64,000 nucleotides of DNA from NCBI GenBank assembly GCA_009760855.2, contig WPIO01000072.1, forward strand, positions 914,501 to 978,500, written 5' to 3'. The notes below the pieces were generated by a model. That model saw only the letters and a program-made list of their open reading frames with translations. It was not told where the DNA came from and searched no databases. Shown here piece after piece: positions 53,301 through 63,500 of this stretch. Numbering within the stretch: position 1 is the first letter of the stretch; each line of letters starts with the position of its first letter. Made by a program: the position numbers and the translations under genes. Source of the stretch: Cristatella mucedo. Taxonomy: Eukaryota; Bryozoa; Phylactolaemata; Cristatellidae.

Positions 53301-56300
53301 ATTCCGAAAAGCGGGTGGTACGATGCTTGGCCTGGTGGGGGAGTAGATCTGAGAGATAGGCTGGAGCCAAAGAATGAAGTGACCTAAAAGTGAGCGACAA
53401 AACCTTGAAGTCGATCCGTTGCTTGACTGGTAGCCAGTGCAGGTGTATATGTAATGTAACACCATAGCCATGTCTGCATTTGGCAGGAGAAGTACTGAAG
53501 TCTCTACCATATGGTATTGAACAGCAGGCAAGAAATTTTGGCTGGGGCAGACCAATCACGGCTGATTCAAGGGCCACAGCGTTTCTTCTTTGAACGGCCG
53601 ATTCCTGTTCAGTTATATATGTTCAACATTCGACTAGCGCCTCGAATCAAGAGCATTTACACAGCACATTCTTTGACGTCTGCCATCATACACACAAAGA
53701 AATGGGACATCCTTATTGGGACAGACCTCTCCTATCCAGAAGAAATAGCGGTTGCAGCAGGTCATAACAGCTAAATCAGCAGGAAAAATGAACTTTGATG
53801 AGAGCTGCCTGCATTCTTACGCAGAGCAGCCAGTGCCATGACCACAGTTCTTGCAAGCAATGCAGCAAGAGCAAGCTACTCTACTGGCCATGCAGCTACT
53901 CTGGTGGCCAGTCAACTACTGCCACGGTTCTTGGACTCATATGAGGCAACATGATAACTTCTAAACGGTGGACATGGGGTCTATACAATATTTACGTTAA
54001 GTGAATTATGCCCCACATGCAGGTGGTGAACAAAAACCCTTTTCCATGAATGCATATACACTCAAAATGCAAAAATATGCTCGAGGGTGAATAGACATCA
54101 CCACCAGTCAGTTGATTGACCCACTCTTCGTATAACAGCACTGAAAACATGGGCACGAGGTGTTTTAATATTTTCTCTTATCAGAAATAAGTTTACACGT
54201 TCATTAATGGTACTCGCATCAATAGGAGGTCGGGCTACCCCTGTTCTTTATGACTTCATGTATTCGCCAGGGCATGACTCAGTCAGCTTTCGGCAAACAT
54301 CTGGAGTAATGCAATCCCACAGATGCTTAAGCCGACAAAAAAGCTGCTCGAGTGAAGACTTGATGCTGTTCCCACCTCTAAGTGAGCACTCCAAGCTGCC
54401 CCACAGATGCTCAATAGGGTTGAGATCGGGAGATTGGTTCGGCCAACTAAGGACTCGGACACCTGAATCGACGAAGAATGGCTTTGTTGCACTTTCAGTA
54501 TGCTTGGGATCATTATCCATTTGCCAAGCATGGTTTTCCCACACAAGAGCTCTGGCACAGTGCATGCCAACATTTTTGACGATGTCCCTTAACACGTTCC
54601 TGAACACAATCACACTGATTCGGTGTAGAGTTCCTATGCCGGAAGCCGAAAAACCACCCCAAACAAGCATACTTCCACCTCCTTACTTGAGCGTAGCTTG
54701 CATGCAGTCCGGGTGGTACTCTTCTCCTTTTCTTGGACTAAAGAAATTCCTCGGCTTGCTATCTCTGTGGACCATGAGTTTACTTTCATCGGTCCACAGC
54801 ATACTGCTCCAGTCGGCAGCTCTGAAGTGGTAGTGTCTTCGGACCCACTGCAGACTGCAATTTCGTCGTCGTTCGTTAATTGACGGCTTGTGTTCGCTGA
54901 CTCTTCTGTAAATGCCACGCTCCGCGAGCCTCCTACGAACCGTATCAACACTTACAGTCTTGCCGGTGGCCTCTTTTAAGGTCTCTGAGAGAGCTCGAAG
55001 TGGTGCTTTCCTTCGACCCAGTGAAGCCAGTTTTAGCAGACGGTCATTTTTTGGTCGTCGAGTGTGGGCGGCTGAAGCATAGTAAGATGTCCATTCTACC
55101 ACCCTGAAAATACTTCAGGTTATACCTGACCGATCTCTCAGGCTTACACCAAGCTTTTGCCTGAACCACATTTACGTTGCTAAGACCCATCTTGCGATAG
55201 GCAACGATTTTGCCTTGGATTTCATTTATTAGCTCCTTTGTCCTCCCCATGGCAGATAAGCACTGTAGGAGCAGCTCCTTACGTGTTGTGCGGCCAGGAA
55301 GTACAAACGAACTCCCCTCCCGCTCACAAGAGAATGGGCAGAAAAATCGTTAGCCGTTTGGATTGCAAGTACGATAATCGAACTGCAAGTCAAAATCCAA
55401 GTTCCACCATTTTAATGGTAGAATATCATCCCAAGCTGCCGGGGTATTTTTGTTTCTAACAGTTATCGTAGACATCGACACTGGGTCCGTTTTCAAGTAA
55501 ACAATCACGTTTATGTAAAAGCAGGCCCACATTAGTGGGGGACCTCCGATAGTGAATAGTTACTAAGTAGACGGTGTCTAATGCACCTCGTAAGTACTTT
55601 TGGGGCCGACTTCATTGTTCACAGAAACATGGTCTCGGGGACAAATCTGAGTAAGAAATAATGCTGTAGTACATAGCATTCGTAAAGGAGGACGGCTATC
55701 TTGCGTTCGTGACAGAAGAGCACTATTGCATCACAAGCACATAAAGCCAACCCCAGTTTCTTACCACTTTCACATCCTCACCAAACTTCTGCATCACCTG
55801 TAGCACCTCTCCGGCAACTATGCCCCTACAAGTAGCAACATCTCGGTACAACTGCTGCAAGCAGGCAAGCATCATTGTATCGTAACAAAGGAGTGAGGTG
55901 CTGACAGAGTGCCGCGAAGCTGTGAATGGAATGCACAATGAAAATTTTACTCATTCATCGGAAAGTGGCCACCAAAGAGGGAAAACTAGGACAGCAAATC
56001 TGACCTTAAACCTTAATGTCCACACAGAGGTCAACCGGTTACAGCTAAGCACGTGGATCACCAAACTATCCCCCAAATGAGGAATCTTCCAGTGAGCCGT
56101 CAAAACAACCAATGAGCCGTCACAGCAACTGCTGAGCCAACTTTGACCGATTTTCTTCGTGATGACATAGACGTTCATAAAGCTCGACGTCTGCCATCGA
56201 TAGTGATATGCACCATAAAGACACACTTATAGGGATAGGCTTTTCTTCCCACTCCTCTCAAATACCGTGGTTACAGAGTCACTGAAAGTACAACAGCATA

Positions 56301-59300
56301 TGAAGGAAGTGTAATTGCTAACCCAACATAGAAGGGCTTTAGAGAGGGATCGAACTACCGCTGCCAAGTCGGTTAAAGTACGCACTGCCGTACCAACACC
56401 ATTGAACTTCATATGATATATAGAGTAGGCTTACATCAGCAGAATGACAAATGATTCCTCACTAACATTCAGCTTCCAAAAGAATGCAATATAAAATACG
56501 TCATGTTCGTGACATAAAAAATGAAATAGGAAAAACACATCACGTTTGTGACTTGGAGGTGGAAAACCTGGAGCCTTCAGCTAGAAGCAGATGAGAAAAT
56601 TTCAAGACACGAGTGCACCGAGTGATGCTCCATTAAACGTTTCCAAATACATTCCACAGTGGAAAACTTCCCTTCAGTACGATAGAACCACGGAATAGCC
56701 AACCCACGTGCTGAATGTCTTCTATCGAAGTCTCGATATTTGGCTAAAAAGTCTGGGAATAATATGCCAACTTTTGTATTGCAGGTAGGGGCTATTAGGA
56801 AACAAAAGATGTCTCACTTACTTTGAGAGCTGAGTGCCCGGTACTGGTATTAGTCGGATAAGACGAGCAACCAGAGTGCTCTCTAATCACAGCACCTGAT
56901 GGCTGGAAAGCAACAGTTCTCAACAATTGGACCGACACAAGCGGCAGCAAGTAAACTTTTGTTAATTTCTGGAATCTTCCCATTGGTGCTTCATCGTCTC
57001 CGATCAAGCACCAACAGCCACTAGCCCGATTCAGTTATCTTTTTACAATGAGTCCTCTAGCAGCTCTGGAGGAGGAAGCACTCTTATTGTAGATGCACAG
57101 GATTTCCAGAAGCTTTTTAAACCATAAACTGTATTGTTAAGCTGAAAACTCCTGTTGTTCCACAAACAATCTTAATTATGCATTTATATAGCATCATAGG
57201 AGAACTAAATCTCATTCTAAGCACTATACATATACTGTAAAAAGGCATGTCAATTATTTAGAGGTGAAATGAGCAAATTCAGTATGCTTAAGCATACACA
57301 TGACAATTCACACGGACTTTGCATAAGCTGAGAGGAAATTGCGACTTTATATCCTCTTTTTAAATGCAGTCAATTCTGGAGATGTCTTCAGAAAATTCGG
57401 GAATCATAAGAGGCACAGCCAAATGATTTGAGTCAGATGAACAGGCAGTACGAGGCAAAGCCTGATCAAGGGACAGGTAGGCCGCAGCAAGAGAAAGAAC
57501 GGATTTAAAAGAAAAATCTTGAAGTCGATATCTTGCTTGATTGGGGAGCCAGTGCCGATCGTAAGTTAGCATTTTCGACATTCACGATAAAAACCCAGCT
57601 GTGGAGTTTTGCATCAGCTGCAGGTGCCTTATTGCATAGGCAGGAAGATTTGCAAGTAGCAAGTTACAGAAGTCTAGAGCGGTGTCACAAATGCAAGGAC
57701 CAGCTTTGCTATGATATCCTCATCTAAGCAAGTCTGAATTTGTGCAATGTTACATAGCTGAAAGAAGGCTGACTTGACTAAGGAGCCGAGGCGGTCATCT
57801 ACTGAAAGGTGACTTTGGAATAGGGGCCCCATAATAATAATAATGCACTTGATAAAGTGCCCTCAGAGAACTCAATCTCTTTCTAGGCGCTTTACATTTG
57901 CTGCAAATGCAATGCAAAATGCAAATGCCAAAAGGAAAATGCAAATGAATGGTGAGTAATATCATGCTTGATAAACAAACAAAATTAATAACATGGTTAG
58001 GGGTGACATGCTCAGGGTCAGCATGCAAATGTGGTTAGTGGCAGCATGCACAGTGTCATTCATTAATACATTCCCATTTCTTGTAAAGGCAACAGCAGAT
58101 ATGGTGGCCACGTTCTTTTGGAGGTTCAGGCTTTCTAGTTTGCAAGGGACTGGGCTTGCACACAACTACTAAATTGCTTTTACAGTAATGCAATTCGAGA
58201 AAGATTTTTGACAGTCAAGTACGAAAACCGACAATACATGCAAGGGAGTTGAAATAGTTCGACTTGGTGGAAGGACCAAAGCACAGGTGCAACATCAAAG
58301 GAGAGGTTTAGCTGCATGTGATCTGCGTACAAATGAAAGCCTAGATTATTCTGGGCGATTACATTGGCAAGAAGGAGAGCATACATTGTAAAAAGAATTT
58401 GACACGAAACAGATTCCTGGGGTACCATAGACTTTAAAAAGGCTCACCAGATGACTGCTGACCATTGGCATCTATTCTCCGAAAGTCTCCTGCTGAGATA
58501 GAACCTAATTCACTGTGGTGCAGTGCCTGATATGCCTAGGCGAGATGATATTGCACTTATCAGTCTAAGCTAGTTTAATGTCAGCAGTAGCCATAAGACA
58601 TCTGGACTAGGCCGTATATTGCACTTACTCAGTGGTGCAAAGTCATTAAGAACTAATAACTCTGCAGCATGTTTTCTAAACAAGTGCTTTCACTACTACC
58701 CGACCATTATGGAGATTATGCAACAGCCCACTGTAACTTCGGTCGGCATTAGTCACATGTTGACAAACCGCCAAGAGCTAAGCCGATAGCATGTCAAACA
58801 GCTGCTACTCTAAGCAATACTCCGTAAAATAGCACTGCAACGTACCTTTCATCACTAGATGCATTCATAAGCCGGTAGAACTCGGTCAGTTTAGCGTAAG
58901 CTGTATCAGCCAACGATTGTGCTAGCTCGGGTAGCGGACACGGCTTTTCGTTTGCATCTTCAAAGGAAATGAAAAAACGAGACAGAATATCGTACTAACA
59001 TGTTGCAGCTTGTTGTAACAAGCAAAGACAGGCTGCTTAGGATGACACAACACGGATGCAGTCCTCACCTTCTTGCTCGGTGCAGTCGTCCTGTATGCTC
59101 ACGGCAGCAATCTTGGCAGTCGCCTCGAGCCAGTCTCCGAAGTCCACAAGAACGTCCAGCTGCTCACTAAAGCACGGGGACACAAGCTGCTTGCAAACTT
59201 TTTGCGGCAGCTGCCACACTCGCCGGCTGAATGCTCTGGACCGCCAACTCGGCTCACCTGGCGGGCTTGAGAAAGGTCAAGGGCGGGATCACAGGTATGA

Positions 59301-61453
59301 CAGTATTCCCTATCGTGCCGCAGAGCGGGCACAGGAACTCGTCCACTTCGCGATCGGCCACTTGGCGCTGGAGGCGCAGCTGCAGCCGAAGCCTTCGCTC
59401 GCGGGCGCTCGACGAGTCAAAGTAGCTGCAACGACGCCACCGGCAAGTTGCTGCCGCTCGAGCTCAGTAGCAGCTGCCACTCCATTCGTGGCTCTCGACG
59501 GAGCAGCGCCAGGCCGTCAGCGCCAGTAGGCTAATGGCGCCGACCATCTACGCACAACAGTCTGACACGGGTGCCGCCCAATCAGCAGGAGCACCAGCTG
59601 AAGCACGTGCAGAGCTGAGCCGCTGCTGCTGCTCACCGCTGCCTGCAGTCCGTGTGCATGGTGTGACCGCAGGTGCTGACGTATGTGCCCACTGGCAGGT
59701 CGCTGGGCATGAAGCCCTGCTTCCAACCAGGGCTGAGCTTGCTCGTCGATGGCCGATGCTGCGCAAGCACAGACGACCTACAAACGACAACAACGTAATG
59801 CTAACAAGATGCCACGGACCACGAGAGTGGTGCAAGCTGATCGGCACAATTGAATGCACCGGCAGTCACTCGAGCACAAAGTGCACGTGCACGCTTGAAC
59901 ACGGGCACACAATCACAACGAATGGTCTGAGTGTAAGTCATGTGCAGAGGGGGCAAAAGCTGCAGTTTCGCAAGCCGTAAAGATCAGCCACGGTGAAAGC
60001 AAAAAGATGCAGCAGAACTCGGCATGCTAGTACAGATTTCTGCCAACGGCTGAAGGCCTGCAGTGCCAACGGCAGACTCTGCTACCACCGGATGGACAAT
60101 TCACAACTGCCTAAGCGGCACGATGTCTGCTGGACGCTCATTCTTAAATGCCGTGCAGTTAGATAGCACTAGCAGGAGGTCACAGCCGGTTGGGACTACA
60201 CAACATAGCAATGGCGGCTGGCGGCAAGGCTTGGGCAGTAGTGGTGAATTAATAAATAGTGAACTTCAGCTCACTACTGAACCACAAGGCCAGCTGACGT
60301 CAGCCTGATACACAGCAGTGTACCAGTTACACACTTGCAGCTCTTTATATCGCATAAAATCCTATCTTAAAAACGTCACACACAATAACATGGAAACAAT
60401 AGAGAGACTATTTGCAAGGTAGGTTTTTGCTTAATCGACTCTATCTAGAGAGATGCCCAGTACAAGCTCCAACTATCAACTAGAGCCCAAACTCGTGCAG
60501 CAGATCGGGGCGACACTCACCTTTGCACATATGCCAGGTAAATAAAGGCTTTACTGTCTGACGTAATAGCACATTCCTCTTGACACACGATGCACGTATA
60601 ACTCTCGACAATGGGCGATGCCCTAGTGTGACTTCCACCAACAGCAACTGATGCAGGCAATATGGGCCTTTTTGGGTGGTTGATGTTGTCATTTTCACTA
60701 GAAACCAAAAGCAACCAACATCTGTCAGGAAAGAACAATTAACCCCGATTATGCATCCAAGTAAAAGAGCACTTACAATTTACACTGAATGGCCACCTGT
60801 CAGTTTGTATAGAGCCTGTAAACTACTGGACAGACTTAGGTGCTGTCCGTAATAAAATAGCCACGTTTTGCAGGATTAAAAGAATTTGCCAGTCAAAGAA
60901 AAGATTACTGCTGGTCACATAAGTGTTAGTAAAATTCGAGTATGAGGCACGGCTTGGTGGATAAAAAAGCAACACGGAAAGTAACAAATTAGCACTAGCA
61001 AAATCATAGGATTCTGTAAGGCCACTCACTAGCAAAAGCAATGAAAAATCAGGCTCTATGTCAAGTCACGAAAGTGGACACTGACGACTGACGATGCACC
61101 TTCCTACATGCTTATTTGCTCAATAGTTTGGCTCTTCATCAAGACTACATGAACAAAGGAATTATGAGTACTTTATGCGAACCAGAGAGCAATCAACTTG
61201 CCAACGATTTGTGCATGTGTGCTAGAGCAAGCGAATGGTCTAGAAAAGTGAGTCATCATGCAAACAAAAAGCCTTGCTAGCGTTTCCAGCAGCACATGGC
61301 AGGCGCACACCTTGTATCCATATTTTGCATGCTCGAACTCGGTCCGGCCAGTGACGAACTCTCCAATAGGTCAACGTTCTCCTTGAGAAATTTCTTTTGC
61401 AACCGGGCCATTTTATCGATCATTTTCTGCTTGCTTCTGGAAGCCTTTTCAGT
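40744..61453 (-). CDS. UBR1/2: UBR1/UBR2-type N-recognin E3 ubiquitin ligase, C-terminal part
   Basis: UBR1/UBR2 ligases bind N-degrons and ubiquitinate them with a UBE2A/B-type E2. Exons in transcript order: 61311-61453, 60521-60697, 59637-59777, 59258-59425, 59069-59166, 58846-58957, 55765-55825, 51957 to about 52112, 51257-51510, a tentative 50110-50176, 49266-49359, 49069-49177, 47232-47290, 46907-47086, 42569-42670 and 40744-40879 (stop). They total about 685 codons. The first seven exons join in compatible phases, as do the last four. Landmarks are KMARLQKKFLKENVDLL, the RING-H2 (TCIVCQEEC, STCGHTMHTDC, EFLCPLCGT), PFVRCAALFF, MCLVCGDMVCSQSYCCQ, DEYGETDQGLR and the terminal GLDWQHL. Exons between 55765 and 52112, near 49400-50100, and between 49069 and 47290 are missing from my reading. 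The UBR box and N-domain lie beyond base 64000. UBR1 and UBR2 cannot be separated here. Confidence 0.92.
41039..41324. repeat. (TA)n and (GT)n microsatellites in a UBR intron
   Basis: A short TA tract lies near 41050-41078, and about 85 bases of uninterrupted GT repeats lie at 41240-41324. The intron separates the last two UBR exons. Confidence 0.95.
42569..47086 (-). CDS. UBR1/2: UBR C-terminal cap exons (part of the UBR gene)
   Basis: Two exons flank the longest LINE. Exon 46907-47086 encodes TCKKSCGADDSRSPTMCLVC and the cysteine-rich VCSQSYCCQ, then AHAQTCSSGTCMFLR; these Cys/His residues belong to the conserved C-terminal zinc-containing region. Exon 42569-42670 encodes CQVLMLTGQTKGCLSVAPYV and DEYGETDQGLR. 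Borders are phase 2/1 on both sides and join exactly (AG|G and CG|G, both Arg). The 4.2-kb intron between them is mostly LINE. Confidence 0.93.
42757..45440 (-). mobile_element. CR1/L2-type LINE, longest copy (about 2.7 kb)
   Basis: Reading the minus strand 5' to 3', it contains the endonuclease C-terminus (GPTHIKGHTLDQFF, then a SDH motif), a linker, the reverse-transcriptase start (SPLDPIPTVLLLR, VRPLLKK), LLVLLDLSAAFDAIDH, the catalytic FYADDTQLYL, and the C-terminal [19 protein letters not shown] to [11 protein letters not shown] region. Frameshifts and stops break it throughout. An internal duplication of GGAACTTACTAGCATGGTTT lies near 44226-44270. Its tail lies near 42757. It is inserted in the UBR intron in the same orientation as the gene. 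Confidence 0.93.
45441..46906 (-). other. UBR intron sequence beside the longest LINE
   Basis: No exon, element or RNA was recognised. The frames at 45899-46261 (plus) and 46412-46618 (minus) show no family features. Confidence 0.5.
47451..48395. mobile_element. Foldback (long inverted-repeat) element, 945 bp
   Basis: The left end AGGGGGAAAGTCAAGAAAAT and the right end ATTTTCTTGACATTCCCCCA are inverted repeats, and the similarity continues inward for more than 400 bases per arm. Shared blocks include GTTCTGACGACTTCC, ACTTGTATCCCAACTTGTCG and GAGGTGCATACTTGTGACTT. Nearly the whole element is palindromic. Both ends are flanked by TA, as expected of Tc1/mariner-type insertion. No transposase frame is present. 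It lies in a UBR intron. Confidence 0.9.
50641..50680. repeat. 40-nt near-perfect hairpin
   Basis: TGCTTTCGACATCG at 50641-50654 is exactly complementary to 50667-50680. After one mismatch, four more pairs (GAGT/ACTC) leave only a two-base loop. Confidence 0.93.
50700..50945 (-). mobile_element. Possible old tRNA-derived SINE remnant
   Basis: On the minus strand GGTTTCAGATCC resembles a B box, and GTAAAGGCTC occurs upstream. The resemblance to the three clear SINE copies is weak. Confidence 0.2.
51257..52112 (-). CDS. UBR1/2: UBR mid-C-terminal exons (part of the UBR gene)
   Basis: Exon 51957 to about 52112 encodes QVLRFEGKSLFGDGLSSRQQ and ends AIQIVSG. Exon 51257-51510 encodes LLGILHPPGG, a Gly/Ser/Pro-rich insert, GDLLSLDLWHYFVAACLSLP and AELHLLRLVLVAHVVQ. 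They correspond to the segments around human IERILSDEDKPLFG and DLHIFHLVTMAHIIQ. The join G|GT is in phase. The start of the first exon is ambiguous by two bases (GCAG|AG or GCAGAG|C). The polar insert lengthens a normally short loop. Confidence 0.85.
52309..52423. repeat. Polypurine (GGA/GAA-rich) tract, about 115 bases
   Basis: The plus strand is almost pure A/G with GGAGGA and GAAGA motifs and only scattered T. On the transcribed strand of the UBR intron it reads as a long polypyrimidine tract. Confidence 0.88.
52889..53445 (-). mobile_element. CR1/L2-type LINE, 5'-truncated
   Basis: The minus-strand copy starts with an (AAT)n tail at 52890-52904. It encodes [40 protein letters not shown] and [13 protein letters not shown]. 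It is truncated within the family sequence at about 53445. Confidence 0.9.
54080..55559 (-). mobile_element. Tc1-family (DD34E) DNA transposon, copy 2, defective
   Basis: This minus-strand element has the same layout as copy 1: transposase at 54248-55250 with MGRTKELINEIQGKI, LWTDESKL, QMDNDPKHT and SPDLNPIEHLWGSL. It carries the same two lesions, the A6 frameshift and the TAA just before GGGSMLVWGG. About seven amino acids differ from copy 1. Copy 2 keeps the usual IEHLW where copy 1 has IEHLR. It lies in the UBR intron between the exons at 55765 and 52112. Confidence 0.93.
56335..56412 (-). mobile_element. Possible tRNA-like SINE remnant
   Basis: The minus strand contains AGTTCGATCCC, a good B-box match, about 55 bases after GGTGTTGGTACGGCAGTG. 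The A box is not canonical and there is no similarity to the other SINE body. Confidence 0.2.
57175..58560 (-). mobile_element. Old CR1/L2-type LINE, split by a younger copy
   Basis: This diverged minus-strand copy has a 3' end near 57175 and AAAYLSLDQALPRT-type C-terminal similarity. It is interrupted at about 57829-58060, then resumes at 58200-58560 with LGFHLYADHMQLNLSF, where the catalytic YADD reads YADH. Confidence 0.8.
57829..58062 (-). mobile_element. CR1/L2-type LINE 3' end nested in an older LINE
   Basis: The minus-strand insertion has an (AAT)n tail at 57831-57844 and the well-conserved 3' end, broken by a local expansion of GCAAATGCAA-like units near 57900-57945. It stops at about 58060. 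Confidence 0.8.
58846..60697 (-). CDS. UBR1/2: UBR RING-H2 module exons (part of the UBR gene)
   Basis: Five exons build the catalytic module that recruits the E2. Exon 60521-60697 ends YTCIVCQEECAITSDSKAF plus IYLAYVQ. Exon 59637-59777 encodes SSVLAQHRP and FMPSDLPVGTYVSTCGHTMH plus TDCRQ. Exon 59258-59425 encodes YFDSSSARERRLRLQLRLQR and EFLCPLCGTIGNTVIPVIPP. Exon 59069-59166 encodes EQLDVLVDFGDWLEATAKIA. Exon 58846-58957 encodes LPELAQSLADTAYAKLTEFY. The zinc ligands are Cys-x2-Cys, the CGHTMHTDC cluster and Cys-x2-Cys, all present. All junction phases close. Confidence 0.94.
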
Positions 61454-61639
61454 CTAAGAACCAGTATGAATGAAATGAACCAATCGCAATAAGTCACATG
61501 TGGGAATAAGCAAGTGCCAGTCTGTTTGAGATACCACCAAGGCTCGCAACACACAAAAAGACTCGAAGCAAAAGAAAAACTGATAAACCACTTCACCACT
61601 TATTATCCCCACAATTTACTAGTGTTAGAAGAGTGTGCC

Positions 61640-63500
61640 ACAGCACAATAATAACAATAATAATAATGGAAATAATAATGTGTTTGCATAACACCCTCAG
61701 AGAACTAATACCTTTCTAAGCACTTCACATATGCTGTAAAGGAAGCATATCAATATGGTTGGTGACAGCATGCACAGTGTCAGCATGCACAGTGTCAGCA
61801 CGCATAAGCACACAAAGGATAATTCACACGGACCCAGCAAAAGCTGTGAGATAATAGGCGCATTTTTAGCTTCTTTATAAATGTGGTCAAGGCAAGAGAT
61901 GTCGTGACACAAGTCGGGAGTGAGTTCCACCCAGGCTTTAGGAGCATACGAATTAGAGGCACGGTCTCTAAAGGATTTGAGCTTCGTACGTGGTATAGGT
62001 AAACGATTAGATTCCAAAAAGGATGCTGAGCTTAGGCAGGGAGTAGATCTGATAGGTAGGCTGGAGCCAAAGAATGAAGAAACCTTAAAGTGAACGACAA
62101 AACCTTAAAATCGATGCGTTGCTTCACTGGGAGCCAGTGCAGGTCAGATAGAACTGGTGTGACGTGGCAACTGTGACGCTCACGACAGACAAGCCAAGTT
62201 GCAGAGTTCTGCACCAGCTGTAAGCACCTGATTGGACAGGCCGGTAGACCAGCAAGCAGTGAGCTACAGAAGTCGAGGCAGGATGTCAAAAATGCACGGA
62301 CCCAACTTAGATATGGTATCCCTATCTAAACAAGCCCGAATTCTAGCAATGTTATATAGCTGAAAGTAGGCAGACTTGACTGGAGTTGCTGTGGTTGTCT
62401 CATGAAAGGTCACTTTGGAATAAAACACCAAGATTTCGTGCAGATTCAACTGAAGACATGCTATGCTGGCAGGGCCGATTTTGAGCATCAAGTTTTCCAA
62501 TTTCTGAATAACACGTTTGCCCATAACTAGTAGGTTGGTGTTATCTCTCTGGAGTCTCCCACTGAGAGAGGACTAATTACAGCACACTACCAGTGATGCC
62601 GAGCAAGATGAGAGGCACTCGAGAAGGAATTGGCGATCAATACTATCAAACACGGCAGAAAGATCCAAGTCTACATTCCAGAGGTCATTATACACCTGGT
62701 CATGCTGAACAAACAAACAAACAACACTAGCTGATTTAAAAGCCTCTTTTTTATAGCGACAGAAGAGCCTTTACGGCTATCACCACCAGGGATAAAGAAT
62801 CACCCACCGCAGGATTCGAACCCACGACCTGGGTCCCGAGGTCGTGAAAAGCAACTGCATTAACTAGTGTGCCATCACGGCTGATCCTGAGGTGGGAGTA
62901 ATTTGCTCGAAAAACCCCACTGAAACTTACTTGCTTTGATTTAAGTTTTGATATAAGAGCTATGCTGGTCTGCCACATCTCGTTCCAGTGTCTTTAATAG
63001 CAACGGCAGACTCGGCGGAAGTTGCTTGGGTTCTCCTGATATATAATGGCTTTTGTCGTGGGTGGCCCAACTGCCTTTTTCAAAAATGCAGGGACATGAT
63101 CTAGAGCTAGGGATAATTATTATGCTGGTTTTACATGGCAGCAACAGATCTGTGCATAGCAGAAGTAGAACAGAGGGTATAGAATCTAGAGGGCTAGCAG
63201 CCTTCTTAAACTGAGAGATGAACTTCAAAATAAGGTAACTTGTGGCAGGCTTGAATGAGACATTGAGGCGCTAAGGAATTAAGTGAGGGAAGTCCAGTGG
63301 GGATTTAACTCAAGGGGAAGAGTCAAGTAGGAATTTTGTTACCTTATAAATGGACTCTCGGATCTTATATATGAAAGAGGAGCGATTCCCTAAATCATCA
63401 CAATGATCAGAAGGTAAGGTGCTAACCTTTAAGCAGTTACGGAAATGGTTGATGGTTAACTTAAGCATTTTTGGATTGTGTATCTGTGATTTAAGTATCC
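61640..63500 (-). mobile_element. CR1/L2-type LINE, about 1.7 kb, carrying a nested SINE
   Basis: Minus-strand copy with a TAA-rich tail at 61649-61678. It reads back through [40 protein letters not shown] and KSAYFQLYNIARIRACLDRD, and, beyond the SINE, the start of the reverse transcriptase (FKKAASPLDSIPSVLLL). Several internal deletions exist, so the YADD region is missing. Confidence 0.88.
62711..62883 (-). mobile_element. tRNA-derived SINE, copy C, nested in a LINE
   Basis: The minus strand starts at the tRNA-like head GCCGTGATGGCACACTAGTT, with B box GGGTTCGAATCC, body GGTGATAGCCGTAAAGGC and end AAGAGGCTTTTAAATCAGC. It finishes in a (TTGT)n tail. GCTGA occurs on both sides and may be the target duplication. 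Confidence 0.87.

Noticed and set aside
56795-57007. Minus-strand frame with TVAFQPSGAV, resembling a WD or UBR segment
   Set aside because: The UBR exons at 58846 and 55825 join directly in phase with continuous alignment, so an exon here is not needed.
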